A stretch of 51,169 nt of DNA, from NCBI GenBank assembly GCA_023255415.1, contig JALRIN010000021.1, forward strand, positions 1 through 51,169, read 5' to 3'. The notes beneath the pieces are model-generated. The model worked only from the letters and a program-made list of their open reading frames with translations, was not told where the DNA came from and did not search any database. Of the stretch, positions 26,895 through 35,500 are shown piece by piece (within the stretch, counting starts at the first letter, position 1; each line of letters opens with the position of its first letter). The DNA comes from Cypionkella sp. (GTDB taxonomy: Bacteria > Pseudomonadota > Alphaproteobacteria > Rhodobacterales > Rhodobacteraceae). The position numbers and the translations under genes were made by a program.

Positions 26895-27794
26895 ATGACA
26901 GACCATATTTCGACCCACCAAGCCGAAGACGACGCCCGCAACGAAACGATCCTGATCTATGTGAACGGAAAGATCGTTCCAAAAGCCCAAGCGACGGTTT
27001 CGGTCTATGATTCCGGCTTTATGCTGGGCGATGGCGTTTGGGAGGGAATTCGTCTCTATAACGGCCGCTGGACGTTTTTAGACGAACATATCGCGCGGTT
27101 GTTCGAGGCCGCCAAGGCGATTGACCTTGAGATTGGCATGACGCCCGATCAGGTGATTTCCGCCGTGTTAGAGACACAAGCTGCCAATGGCATGACCACC
27201 GACGCCCATGCCCGGCTGATGCTGACGCGCGGCGTCAAGACCCGGCCGTTTCAACACCCAAAACTATCGCAGCAAGGCCCGACCATGGTGATCATCATGG
27301 AACACAGCCGCCCCAATATGCCGCGCCCGATCCGTCTGGCCACCGTGCCACATCTGCGCGGCCTGCCGATGACCCAAGACCCCAAGCTGAACTCGCATTC
27401 CAAGCTGAACTGCATTCTGGCTTGTATCGCCGCCGAAAAAGCCGGTGCCGACGAAGGCCTGATGCTGGATGTGCATGGCTTTGTGAACACCACCAACGCT
27501 TGCAACTTTTTTATCGTGCGCAAGGGTCAGGTTTGGACCTCGACCGGCGATTACTGCATGAACGGCATCACGCGGCAAAAGGTGATCGACCTGTGTCGCG
27601 CTAATGATATTGCGGTGTTCGAGAAAAACTTCTCGCTGGTCGAAACCTATTCCGCCGACGAGGCGTTTTTAACCGGCACGTTTGGCGCGCAAACCCCTGT
27701 CAGCCAAATCGACGGTCGCCAGATTGGCAGCGGCCAGATGGGTCCCGTCACCCAACGCATTCGCGACCTATACAAAGCCATGGTCGGCGCATGA
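26895..27794 (+). CDS. Class IV (branched-chain / D-amino acid type) aminotransferase
   Basis: A PLP enzyme of 299 residues. The start is ATG 26895, after GGAGG. Class IV features are IYVNGKIVPK at the start, SVYDSGFMLGDGVWEGIR, and the predicted PLP lysine K164 in QDPKLNSHSK, followed by NACNFFIV and GITRQKVIDL. It is nearer to D-amino acid / branched-chain transaminases than to aminodeoxychorismate lyase, but the substrate is not decided by sequence. The stop overlaps the start of the next gene (ATGA 27791-27794), implying a joint function with the sulfotransferase-like protein. Confidence 0.9.
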   Translation: MTDHISTHQAEDDARNETILIYVNGKIVPKAQATVSVYDSGFMLGDGVWEGIRLYNGRWTFLDEHIARLFEAAKAIDLEIGMTPDQVISAVLETQAANGMTTDAHARLMLTRGVKTRPFQHPKLSQQGPTMVIIMEHSRPNMPRPIRLATVPHLRGLPMTQDPKLNSHSKLNCILACIAAEKAGADEGLMLDVHGFVNTTNACNFFIVRKGQVWTSTGDYCMNGITRQKVIDLCRANDIAVFEKNFSLVETYSADEAFLTGTFGAQTPVSQIDGRQIGSGQMGPVTQRIRDLYKAMVGA

Positions 27795-28507
27795 AAATCG
27801 CGATGTGGTCAGGCCCACGCAACCTGTCAACCGCGATGATGTATGCCTTTGCCGCGCGTGGCGATTGCGCCGTGGTGGACGAGCCGTTTTACGCGGCCTA
27901 TCTGGCGGCAACCGGCCTTGCGCACCCAATGCAGCAAGAGGTGATCGCCTCGCAAAGCACCGATCCTTTGCAGGTTGCCGCCGATTGCATTGGGCCAATT
28001 CCGCACGGTCAGAGCCTGTTTTACCAAAAACACATGACCCTGCATATGATCCCCGGCTTTCCCCGCGATTTCCTGCGCGATCTGACCAATGTCTTTCTGA
28101 TCCGCCACCCCGCCCGCGTTGTGGCAAGCTATGCCAAGAAACGCGAAGGCCCGACGCTTGCGGATATTGGCTTTCAGCAACAGGCAGAGCTGTTCGACCA
28201 GATTGCCGATCAACTTGGTCAAGCGCCTTTGGTGATCGACAGTGCAGATATCCGCGCCAACCCAAAGCGCGCGCTGTCAGGGCTTTGCGCGGCGCTGGGG
28301 ATCAGCTTTACCGAAAAGATGCTGCATTGGCCGGCAGGGCCGAAACCCTATGACGGCATCTGGGCGCCGCATTGGTATAACGCGGTGCACCGCTCGACAG
28401 GCTTTGAGGACCCCGAAGCCGCCCTGCCCGATCTGGCCAAAGGCTATGCCGATCTGGTCGACCAAGCCCTGCCCTATTACGAAAAGTTGGCCGCGCATAA
28501 ACTCTAG
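27791..28507 (+). CDS. Sulfotransferase-like P-loop protein paired with the aminotransferase
   Basis: This 238-residue protein has a 5'-phosphosulfate loop at its very start (MWSGPRNLSTAM, residues 5-16) and a 3'-phosphate type segment VFLIRHPARVVASY (101-114). It therefore has a sulfotransferase fold, though activity is unproven. It is translated through an ATGA overlap with the class IV aminotransferase. I recall plant proteins (branched-chain aminotransferase-like) in which a domain starting with a very similar WSxPRxLST motif is fused to a class IV aminotransferase, which would make this pair the split form. Substrate is unknown. Confidence 0.8.
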   Translation: MKIAMWSGPRNLSTAMMYAFAARGDCAVVDEPFYAAYLAATGLAHPMQQEVIASQSTDPLQVAADCIGPIPHGQSLFYQKHMTLHMIPGFPRDFLRDLTNVFLIRHPARVVASYAKKREGPTLADIGFQQQAELFDQIADQLGQAPLVIDSADIRANPKRALSGLCAALGISFTEKMLHWPAGPKPYDGIWAPHWYNAVHRSTGFEDPEAALPDLAKGYADLVDQALPYYEKLAAHKL

Positions 28508-28517
28508 CGCCCATGAA

Positions 28518-28546
28518 AAAGCCGCGCCAAAATCTGGCGCGGCTTT
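28518..28546. terminator. Bidirectional terminator
   Basis: A 12-bp perfect stem (AAAGCCGCGCCA / TGGCGCGGCTTT) with a 5-base loop has A/T-rich flanks on both sides. It is placed between the convergent sulfotransferase-like gene and argG, and can serve both strands. Confidence 0.85.
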
Positions 28547-28564
28547 GCTCTGATCTGTCAGGCC

Positions 28565-29797
28565 TTAGCCCTTGTCAGCCACCCGCGCATTGCGCGTCGC
28601 AATCAGTTTCAGGCGCAGCGCGTTCAGGCGAATAAAGCCCGCCGCATCCTTCTGGTCATAGGCACCGGCATCTTCTTCAAAGGTGACGTGCTTTTCAGAA
28701 TAAAGGCTATGCTCGGACCAACGCCCAACGCAGGTCGCCGAGCCCTTGTAAAGCTTCAGCCGCACGGTGCCGGTGACATGCTCCTGGCTTTTGTCGATCA
28801 GGGCCTGCAGCATCTCGCGCTCGGGGCTGAACCAAAAGCCGTTATAGATCAGCTCGGCATAGCGCGGCATGATGCTGTCTTTCAGATGTCCAGCGCCCGC
28901 GTCCAGCGTGATCTGCTCGATGCCCCGATGCGCCTCAAGCAAGATCGTGCCGCCGGGGGTCTCATAGATCCCGCGCGATTTCATACCGACAAAACGGTTT
29001 TCCACAAAATCCAACCGCCCAATGCCATGCGCGCCCCCCATAGCGTTCAACCGCGTCAGGATGGTGGCAGGCGACATCGCCTCGCCGTTGATCGCCACGG
29101 CATCGCCGCGCTCAAAGCTGACTTCGATATATTCCGGGGTGTTCGGCGCATCCTCGGGCGAAACCGTGCGCTGATAGACATATTCCGGTGCCATCTCGGC
29201 AGGATTTTCCAAGGCTTTGCCTTCGGACGAGGTGTGCAGCAAATTCGCATCCACCGAGAAAGGCGCTTCGCCGCGCTTGTCCTTGGCAATCGGAATCTGG
29301 TTCGCCTCGGCAAATTCAATCAGCTTGGAGCGGCTGGTCAGATCCCACTCACGCCAGGGCGCAATCACGCGAATCGACGGGTTCAGCGCATAGGCCGAAA
29401 GTTCGAACCGCACCTGATCATTGCCCTTGCCGGTCGCACCATGCGCCACCGCATCAGCGCCACATTCCGCCGCAATCCGCACCAGATGCTGCGAGATCAG
29501 AGGCCGCGCAATCGAGGTGCCCAGCAGATAAAGCCCTTCATACAAAGCATTGGCCCGGAACATCGGGAAAACGAAATCGCGCACGAATTCTTCGCGCACA
29601 TCGACGATATGGATGTTCTCTTTCTTGATCCCCAACAACTCGGCCTTGGCGCGCGCGGGCTCCAATTCTTCGCCCTGCCCCAGATCGGCAGTAAAGGTGA
29701 CAACCTCGCAACCATATTCGGTCTGCAACCATTTCAGGATGATCGAGGTATCAAGCCCACCAGAATAGGCGAGGACGACTTTTTTAGGTGCGGACAT
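28565..29797 (-). CDS. argG: ArgG, argininosuccinate synthase
   Basis: ArgG condenses citrulline and aspartate with ATP in arginine synthesis. The 410-residue product starts with the PP-loop (KKVVLAYSGGLDTSIILKWL), includes the citrulline/aspartate-binding GATGKGNDQVRFE and ends in the usual Lys/Arg-rich tail. Length is right for the short form. It stands alone, with its own terminator shared with the convergent gene. Confidence 0.98.
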   Translation of the reverse strand: MSAPKKVVLAYSGGLDTSIILKWLQTEYGCEVVTFTADLGQGEELEPARAKAELLGIKKENIHIVDVREEFVRDFVFPMFRANALYEGLYLLGTSIARPLISQHLVRIAAECGADAVAHGATGKGNDQVRFELSAYALNPSIRVIAPWREWDLTSRSKLIEFAEANQIPIAKDKRGEAPFSVDANLLHTSSEGKALENPAEMAPEYVYQRTVSPEDAPNTPEYIEVSFERGDAVAINGEAMSPATILTRLNAMGGAHGIGRLDFVENRFVGMKSRGIYETPGGTILLEAHRGIEQITLDAGAGHLKDSIMPRYAELIYNGFWFSPEREMLQALIDKSQEHVTGTVRLKLYKGSATCVGRWSEHSLYSEKHVTFEEDAGAYDQKDAAGFIRLNALRLKLIATRNARVADKG

Positions 29798-29867
29798 GTC
29801 AGGGCTCCATCACGGGTTTCGCCTGCGAATACTGGGAATTCCCGCCAAGAGCAAGGCAGCATGCGGC

Positions 29868-30902
29868 CTATTGCAGGGCTTGCAACCGCTGCACCGCCCA
29901 AAGCGCTGCCTCTGCCACCGCCGCATCGGCGTCTTGCAGCAAGGCCATAGCCTGCGGCATCAAGGCAGCCGTGCCGGAATTGCCAATCGCATAAAGCACA
30001 TTGCGCACAAAGCGGTCCCGCCCAATCCGCTTGATCGGGCTACCGGCAAAGCGCAACCGAAATGCCGCATCGTCCAATTGCGAAAGCTCCGCAAGTGCCG
30101 GCGCCCCCACCCGCGGCTGATAGCCCAGATCCTTGGCGCTTTGCGCAAACTTATTCCAAGGGCAAACCGCCAGACAATCATCACAGCCATAGATCCGATT
30201 GCCCATCAGCGCGCGCAACTCTAGATCAACCGGCCCGCGATGCTCGATGGTCAAATAGGAAATGCAGCGCCGCGCATCCAAGCGATAGGGCGCAGGAAAA
30301 GCCTTGGTCGGGCAAATATCCAGACAGGCCGTGCAAGACCCGCAATGGCTGACCTCTGGCGGGTCCTTGGGCAGATCTGCGGTGGTGAAAATCGCCCCCA
30401 GAAACACCCAATTGCCCAGATCGCGCGCCAACAGATTGCTGTGCTTGCCCTGCCACCCCAGCCCTGCCGCCTGCGCCAAGGGCTTCTCCATCACCGGCGC
30501 GGTATCGACAAATACCTTGATCTCGGCCCCCGAAACGCCTGCAAACCAGCCGCCCAGCCGCTTTAGCCGCCGCTTCACCAGATCGTGGTAATCCTTGCCC
30601 TGAGCATAGACCGAAATCGCCGCCCGATCCCGCTCTGCCAAAACCGCCAGCGGATCGCCCTGTGGCGTATAGCTTTCCGCCAACATGATCACCGAGCGCG
30701 CCTCGGGCCAAAGTGCCGCTGCATTGCCACGCCAAGCCTCGCGCTCGGCCATCCAAGCCATCTGGCCATGATGCCCCGCCGCCAAAAACGCCCGCAACCG
30801 CGTCGCCGTCTCGGGTGCCGCATCCGGCGCACAAATGCCCAGCTTGGAAAAGCCCTCTTCCAAAGCCCGCGCCGTCAAAGCCTGTTTCAGCGCCTCATTC
30901 AT
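29868..30902 (-). CDS. queG: QueG, epoxyqueuosine reductase
   Basis: A cobalamin- and iron-sulfur-dependent enzyme that completes queuosine in the wobble position of GUN-decoding tRNAs. The 344-residue protein has two 4Fe-4S clusters, CGSCTACLDICP and CDDCLAVCPWNKFA. The C-terminal HEAT-like region (VLYAIGNSG, WAVQRLQAL) is preserved. The GST gene lies upstream on the same strand. Confidence 0.95.
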   Translation of the reverse strand: MNEALKQALTARALEEGFSKLGICAPDAAPETATRLRAFLAAGHHGQMAWMAEREAWRGNAAALWPEARSVIMLAESYTPQGDPLAVLAERDRAAISVYAQGKDYHDLVKRRLKRLGGWFAGVSGAEIKVFVDTAPVMEKPLAQAAGLGWQGKHSNLLARDLGNWVFLGAIFTTADLPKDPPEVSHCGSCTACLDICPTKAFPAPYRLDARRCISYLTIEHRGPVDLELRALMGNRIYGCDDCLAVCPWNKFAQSAKDLGYQPRVGAPALAELSQLDDAAFRLRFAGSPIKRIGRDRFVRNVLYAIGNSGTAALMPQAMALLQDADAAVAEAALWAVQRLQALQ

Positions 30903-30927
30903 CTGTCTCTAAATATCCCACGGGGGT

Positions 30928-30948
30928 GCGGGGGTGTGAAACCCCCGC
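30928..30948. repeat. GC-rich hairpin between gst and queG
   Basis: The inverted repeat GCGGGGGT / ACCCCCGC with a 5-base loop lies 26 bases upstream of queG, followed on one side by another G run (30922-30926). It lacks a T tract. It may be an intergenic repeat rather than a terminator. Confidence 0.4.
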
Positions 30949-30956
30949 GGCTGGTC

Positions 30957-31622
30957 TCAAAAATCAAGATCGGCATAATGGGCGGGCGGCGGAAACCCGG
31001 GGATCTGATCGGCAAGCAGGGCGCGAAACGCCGGGCGCGATTTGATCTTGGCATACCAATCCTTGACCACGGCAGACCGGTTCCAATCGACATCCGAAAT
31101 ATAATCCAAACACGACAGATGCGCAGCCGCGGTCAAATCGGCCAGGGTCATCACATCTCCCGCAAGCCAGCGCCGCTGATCCAGCAACCAGGCCATGTAA
31201 TCCAGATGATATTTGATCCGCACCGCCCCAGCCTTGACGTTCTTTGAATCCGGGTATCCCTGCCCCATGATCTTTTTGTTCACCCGCTCATAAAGCAGCT
31301 TCGAGGTCACCTCGGCGTTGAACTTATCGTCAAACCAAGCGCAAAGCCTGCGCACTTCAAACCTTCCATCCAGATCGCGCGGCATCAAGGCCGGGGTCGG
31401 CACCGACTCTTCCAGATATTCGCAAATCGCTTGGCTTTCCGACAGCGTCTTGGTGTCGATCCGCAGCACCGGCACTTTGCCAGCAGGGTTGCGGCGCAGA
31501 AAATCGGGCGAGGCTTCCCAATAGCGCTCTTCGATCAGCTCGACCTCAAGCTTCTTTTCGGCCAGCGTCAACCGCACCTTGCGGCTGAACGGCGAGAGGG
31601 GAAAGTGATAAAGACGGATCAT
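30957..31622 (-). CDS. Glutathione S-transferase family protein
   Basis: From ATG 31622 the protein has 221 residues. An N-terminal thioredoxin-like domain (MIRLYHFPLSPFSRKVRLTL, with the Ser/Phe motif that precedes the active-site helix, and ESQAICEYLEE for glutathione binding) is followed by an all-helical C-terminal domain. The Ser in PLSPFS is the likely active-site residue. A longer upstream frame of 21 residues is polar and not used. Substrate is unknown. Confidence 0.85.
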   Translation of the reverse strand: MIRLYHFPLSPFSRKVRLTLAEKKLEVELIEERYWEASPDFLRRNPAGKVPVLRIDTKTLSESQAICEYLEESVPTPALMPRDLDGRFEVRRLCAWFDDKFNAEVTSKLLYERVNKKIMGQGYPDSKNVKAGAVRIKYHLDYMAWLLDQRRWLAGDVMTLADLTAAAHLSCLDYISDVDWNRSAVVKDWYAKIKSRPAFRALLADQIPGFPPPAHYADLDF

Positions 31623-31697
31623 AAAGCATTCGGACTTTGCATTCAGGGTTTGCTCTTCAATGGCGCGAAGAGTGCCGGAATTCAACCACTATAAGGG

Positions 31698-32432
31698 CTA
31701 GTCGCGCAACTGGAAGCAGGCGGCACGGCCATCAACCGCAATGGTCTCGGCGCCCGAGATGATTGCCGCGGTGCGTTTGCGAATATAGGCGGTGGGTTTC
31801 GAGGCCGAGCGATCTTTGGGATTGGGCAGCACCGCCGCCAGCCGGGCCGCCTGCAGCGCGCTTAGATCTTGGGCATCGACACCAAAGTAATGCTGCGCCG
31901 CAGCCTGCACGCCAAACACGCCTTCGTCAAATTCGGCCACGTTCAGATAGACCTCTAGGATACGCTGCTTGCTCCAGACCAATTCGATTACAGGCGTCAG
32001 CAAAGCCTCTAGCGCTTTGCGGATATAGCTGCGCTGCTGCCACAACAGCACGTTCTTGGCGACTTGCTGCGTCAGGGTGGATCCGCCGCGCTGGCCGCCG
32101 CCATCAACGGCGGCGCGAATGGCGGTCAGATCAAAGCCCCAATGCTGGCAGAAATTCGCATCCTCGGCCGCCACCACCGACCGCCCCATCACCGGAGCAA
32201 TGGCGTCCCAGCTGACCCATTGCTTGGAAATCCCGCCCAAGCGCCAGCTTTCGCTGATCTGATAAAGATTGATCGGCGGCGGAACCAGACTGAACAGCAA
32301 AATCAGCACGCCAAAATAGCCCAGCACGCCCAGCGCCAAGCGCTTGACCCAGACCCGCAGACGCACCTGAAAGGGTGGCTTGGCCTGCGGCGCAGGTTTG
32401 GCTTTTGATCGGGATTTGGGCGTTGCAACCAT
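31698..32432 (-). CDS. mtgA: MtgA, monofunctional peptidoglycan glycosyltransferase
   Basis: It polymerises lipid II glycan chains without a transpeptidase domain. The 244-residue protein has one N-terminal membrane anchor (about 32-52), then the GT51 motifs: EDANFCQHWGFD with the catalytic Glu, GGSTLTQQVAKN, and KQRILEVYLNVAEF. The ATG at 32432 is one codon inside a GTG alternative. Length and lack of a C-terminal domain separate it from PBP1-type enzymes. A hairpin lies between it and gltB. Confidence 0.95.
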   Translation of the reverse strand: MVATPKSRSKAKPAPQAKPPFQVRLRVWVKRLALGVLGYFGVLILLFSLVPPPINLYQISESWRLGGISKQWVSWDAIAPVMGRSVVAAEDANFCQHWGFDLTAIRAAVDGGGQRGGSTLTQQVAKNVLLWQQRSYIRKALEALLTPVIELVWSKQRILEVYLNVAEFDEGVFGVQAAAQHYFGVDAQDLSALQAARLAAVLPNPKDRSASKPTAYIRKRTAAIISGAETIAVDGRAACFQLRD

Positions 32433-32486
32433 CACTGGACTTAGGCCTTAAGCCTGCGCGCGGGTCAAGTCCCCGCCAAAGCCAAA

Positions 32487-32504
32487 GGCCCCCTTGCGGG
32501 GGCC
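32487..32504 (-). terminator. Hairpin after gltB
   Basis: The 7-bp stem GGCCCCC / GGGGGCC has a 4-base loop and lies 7 bases past the gltB stop. It has only a short T stretch on the minus strand and may be a weak terminator for the glutamate synthase operon. Confidence 0.55.
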
Positions 32505-32510
32505 CTGACT

Positions 32511-35500
32511 TTATTCTGCAGGCACTTTTTCTGCTTCATTCGACAAAGGATGCGCCAGATGCGGCAGCATTTCTTTCGGGCAGATCTGCAAGAAATTGGC
32601 GCGCTCGGCCACCCAATTGCCCAAGATCCGTTCCGCAATCCGCGAGCCGGTTTCCGCGTGATGCCGCTGGATCAGATCGCGCAGCTGTGCTTCCCAATGC
32701 GGATGCGCCACAGCGCAGGTCAGCACGGTTTCGGTGTTCATAAAGTCTTCGGCCACGCCCTGCGGGTCATAGACATAGGCCATCCCCCCGGTCATGCCCG
32801 CGCCAAAGTTCGCACCAATCCGGCCCAGAACCACTGCAACACCGCCGGTCATATATTCACAACCGTTCGACCCACAGCCCTCGACCACCACATGCGCGCC
32901 CGAGTTGCGCACCGCAAAGCGCTCGCCCGCGCGACCCGAGGCATAAAGATAGCCCGCCGTTGCGCCATAAAGCACAGTGTTGCCGATGATGGTGTTTTCT
33001 TCGGCCTTCAGCGGAGAAGACATCTGCGGCCGCACCACAATCGTGCCCCCCGACAGGCCCTTGCCAACATAGTCATTGGCGTCGCCCATCACCTCAAGCT
33101 TTAGCCCCTGCACCGCAAAAGCCCCCAAGGATTGGCCACAAGACCCCGACAGCTTGACCGTCAGATGATCTGGCTGAAGGCTGTTCTTCATGCCAAAGCG
33201 CTTGACGATATGGCTAGAGGCGCGGGTGCCGATGGTGCGCAGCGTGTTGCGCACCGCGTAAGACAGCTGCATCTTTTCGCCATCTTCAAAGAAGCGTGCG
33301 CCGTCTTTGACAATTTCGGCGTCCAGCGTATCGGGCACATGGTTGCGCGGCTTGGTGCGGTCATAGGTGATCTTTGACGCGCCATCGACGGTGATCAACA
33401 GCGGGTTCAAATCCAGATCATCCAGATGCGCCGACCCACGCGAGACCTGAGACAACAGATCCGCCCGCCCGATGATTTCATCCATCGACCGCGCGCCGAT
33501 CTGCGCCAAAATCTCGCGCACTTCTTGCGCATAGAAGGTGATCAGATTGACAATCTTATCAGCCGATCCGGTGAACTTGCCGCGCAGCGCTGCGTCTTGG
33601 GTGCAGACGCCCACAGGGCAGGTGTTGCTTTGGCACTGACGCACCATGATGCAGCCCATCGCGATCAGCGCGGCGGTGCCGATGCCGTATTCCTCGGCCC
33701 CCATCATCGCCGCCATGACAATATCGCGCCCGGTGCGCAAGCCACCGTCGGTGCGCAGCGTCACCCGCTCGCGCAGGTTGTTCATCGCCAGCACCTGATG
33801 CGCTTCGGTCAGGCCCATTTCCCAGGGCAGGCCGGCGTATTTGATCGAGGTGCCAGGGCTTGCGCCGGTGCCGCCATTATGGCCCGAAATCAGGATCACA
33901 TCGGCCTTGGCCTTGGCCACGCCCGCCGCAATGGTGCCAACGCCCGAAGAGGACACCAGCTTGACCGTCACCTTGGCGCGCGGGTTGATCTGTTTCAGGT
34001 CATAGATCAGCTGCGCCAAGTCTTCGATCGAATAGATGTCATGGTGCGGCGGTGGCGAGATCAGCGTCACGCCCTTGGTCGAATGGCGCAGCCGCGCGAT
34101 CAGCTCGGTGACTTTCATGCCGGGCAGCTGGCCGCCTTCGCCGGGCTTTGCGCCTTGGGCTACCTTGATTTCCAGCTCTTCACAGGCGTTCAGATATTCC
34201 GCCGTCACGCCAAAGCGGCCTGAAGCCACCTGTTTGATCTTGGCGCTTGGGTTGTCGCCATTGGCCTCGGGCAGGAAGTGTGCGGGATCTTCACCGCCCT
34301 CGCCGCTGTCAGATTTCGCCCCAATGCGGTTCATCGCGACGTTCAGGGTTTTATGCGCCTCGGGCGAAAGTGCCCCCAGCGACATGCCCGGTGTCACAAA
34401 CCGCTTGCGGATCGAGGTGATGCTTTCGACCTCTTCAATCGGCACGGGCTTGCCCAATGCCTTGATGTCCAACAGATCCCGAATATGGATCGGCGGGTTC
34501 GAGCGCATTGCCGCCGAATATTGCTTCCAAATGTCGAAAGACGCACGGTCGCAGGCCGATTGCAGCATATGCATGGTCTGCGCTTCCCAAGCGTGCTTTT
34601 CGCCCGAGCGCCGCGCCTTATAGAACCCGCCAATCGGCAGCACGTCAGCGCCACCCAGCCAGCCCTTGGCGTGAACCTCTTCGACCTTCAGCTGCAAGCC
34701 TTGCAGACCGATGCCGGAAATCCGGCTTTGCATGCCGGGGAAATATTCCGCCACCATCGCGCGCGAAAGGCCCACGGCTTCAAAGTTCAGCCCACCACGA
34801 TAGGATGAGATCACCGAGATGCCCATCTTTGACATGATCTTCAGCAGACCCGCATCGACGGCATTGCCATAGCGCCGCATCGCATCCAGCAAGCTGCCTT
34901 CGATCAAGCCGCGACGAATGCGGTCAGCAATCGAATCCTGTGCTAGATAGGCGTTCACCGTGGTGGCACCCGAGCCGATCAGCACCGCGAAATAATGGGG
35001 GTCGATACATTCCGCCGAGCGCACGTTGATCGAACAAAAGGTCCGCAGCCCCTTGCGGGTCAGCCAGGAATGCACCGCACTTGTCGCCAGGATCATCGGC
35101 ATTGCAACCCGTTCAGCGCCCTGATGCTGATCGGTCATCACCAATTGCCCTGCACCCGAGCGCACGGCGTCTTCAGCCTCGGCACGAATACGCTCCAGCC
35201 CCTGACGCAGCGCATCTGGGCCCGCGTTTACGGGGAAGCTGCAGTCGATAAAGGCAACTTGATCGCCAAAGCGTTTGACCAGAACCTCGAATTCCGAATT
35301 GGCCAAGAAGGGGCTTTCCAGCACCAAAATCTCGTTCTGGGCGTTGTTTTCGTCCAGCACGTTGCGCAGATTGCCAAAGCGGGTTTTCAGGCTCATCACC
35401 CGACCTTCGCGCAAGCTGTCGATCGGCGGGTTGGTGACCTGAGAGAAGTTCTGCCGGAAGAAATGCGACAACGGACGGTAAACCGACGACAGCACAGCCG

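Noticed and set aside
28688..29950. 420-codon open frame opposite argG
   Set aside because: Antisense shadow of argG; composition typical of reverse-complement GC-rich coding sequence.
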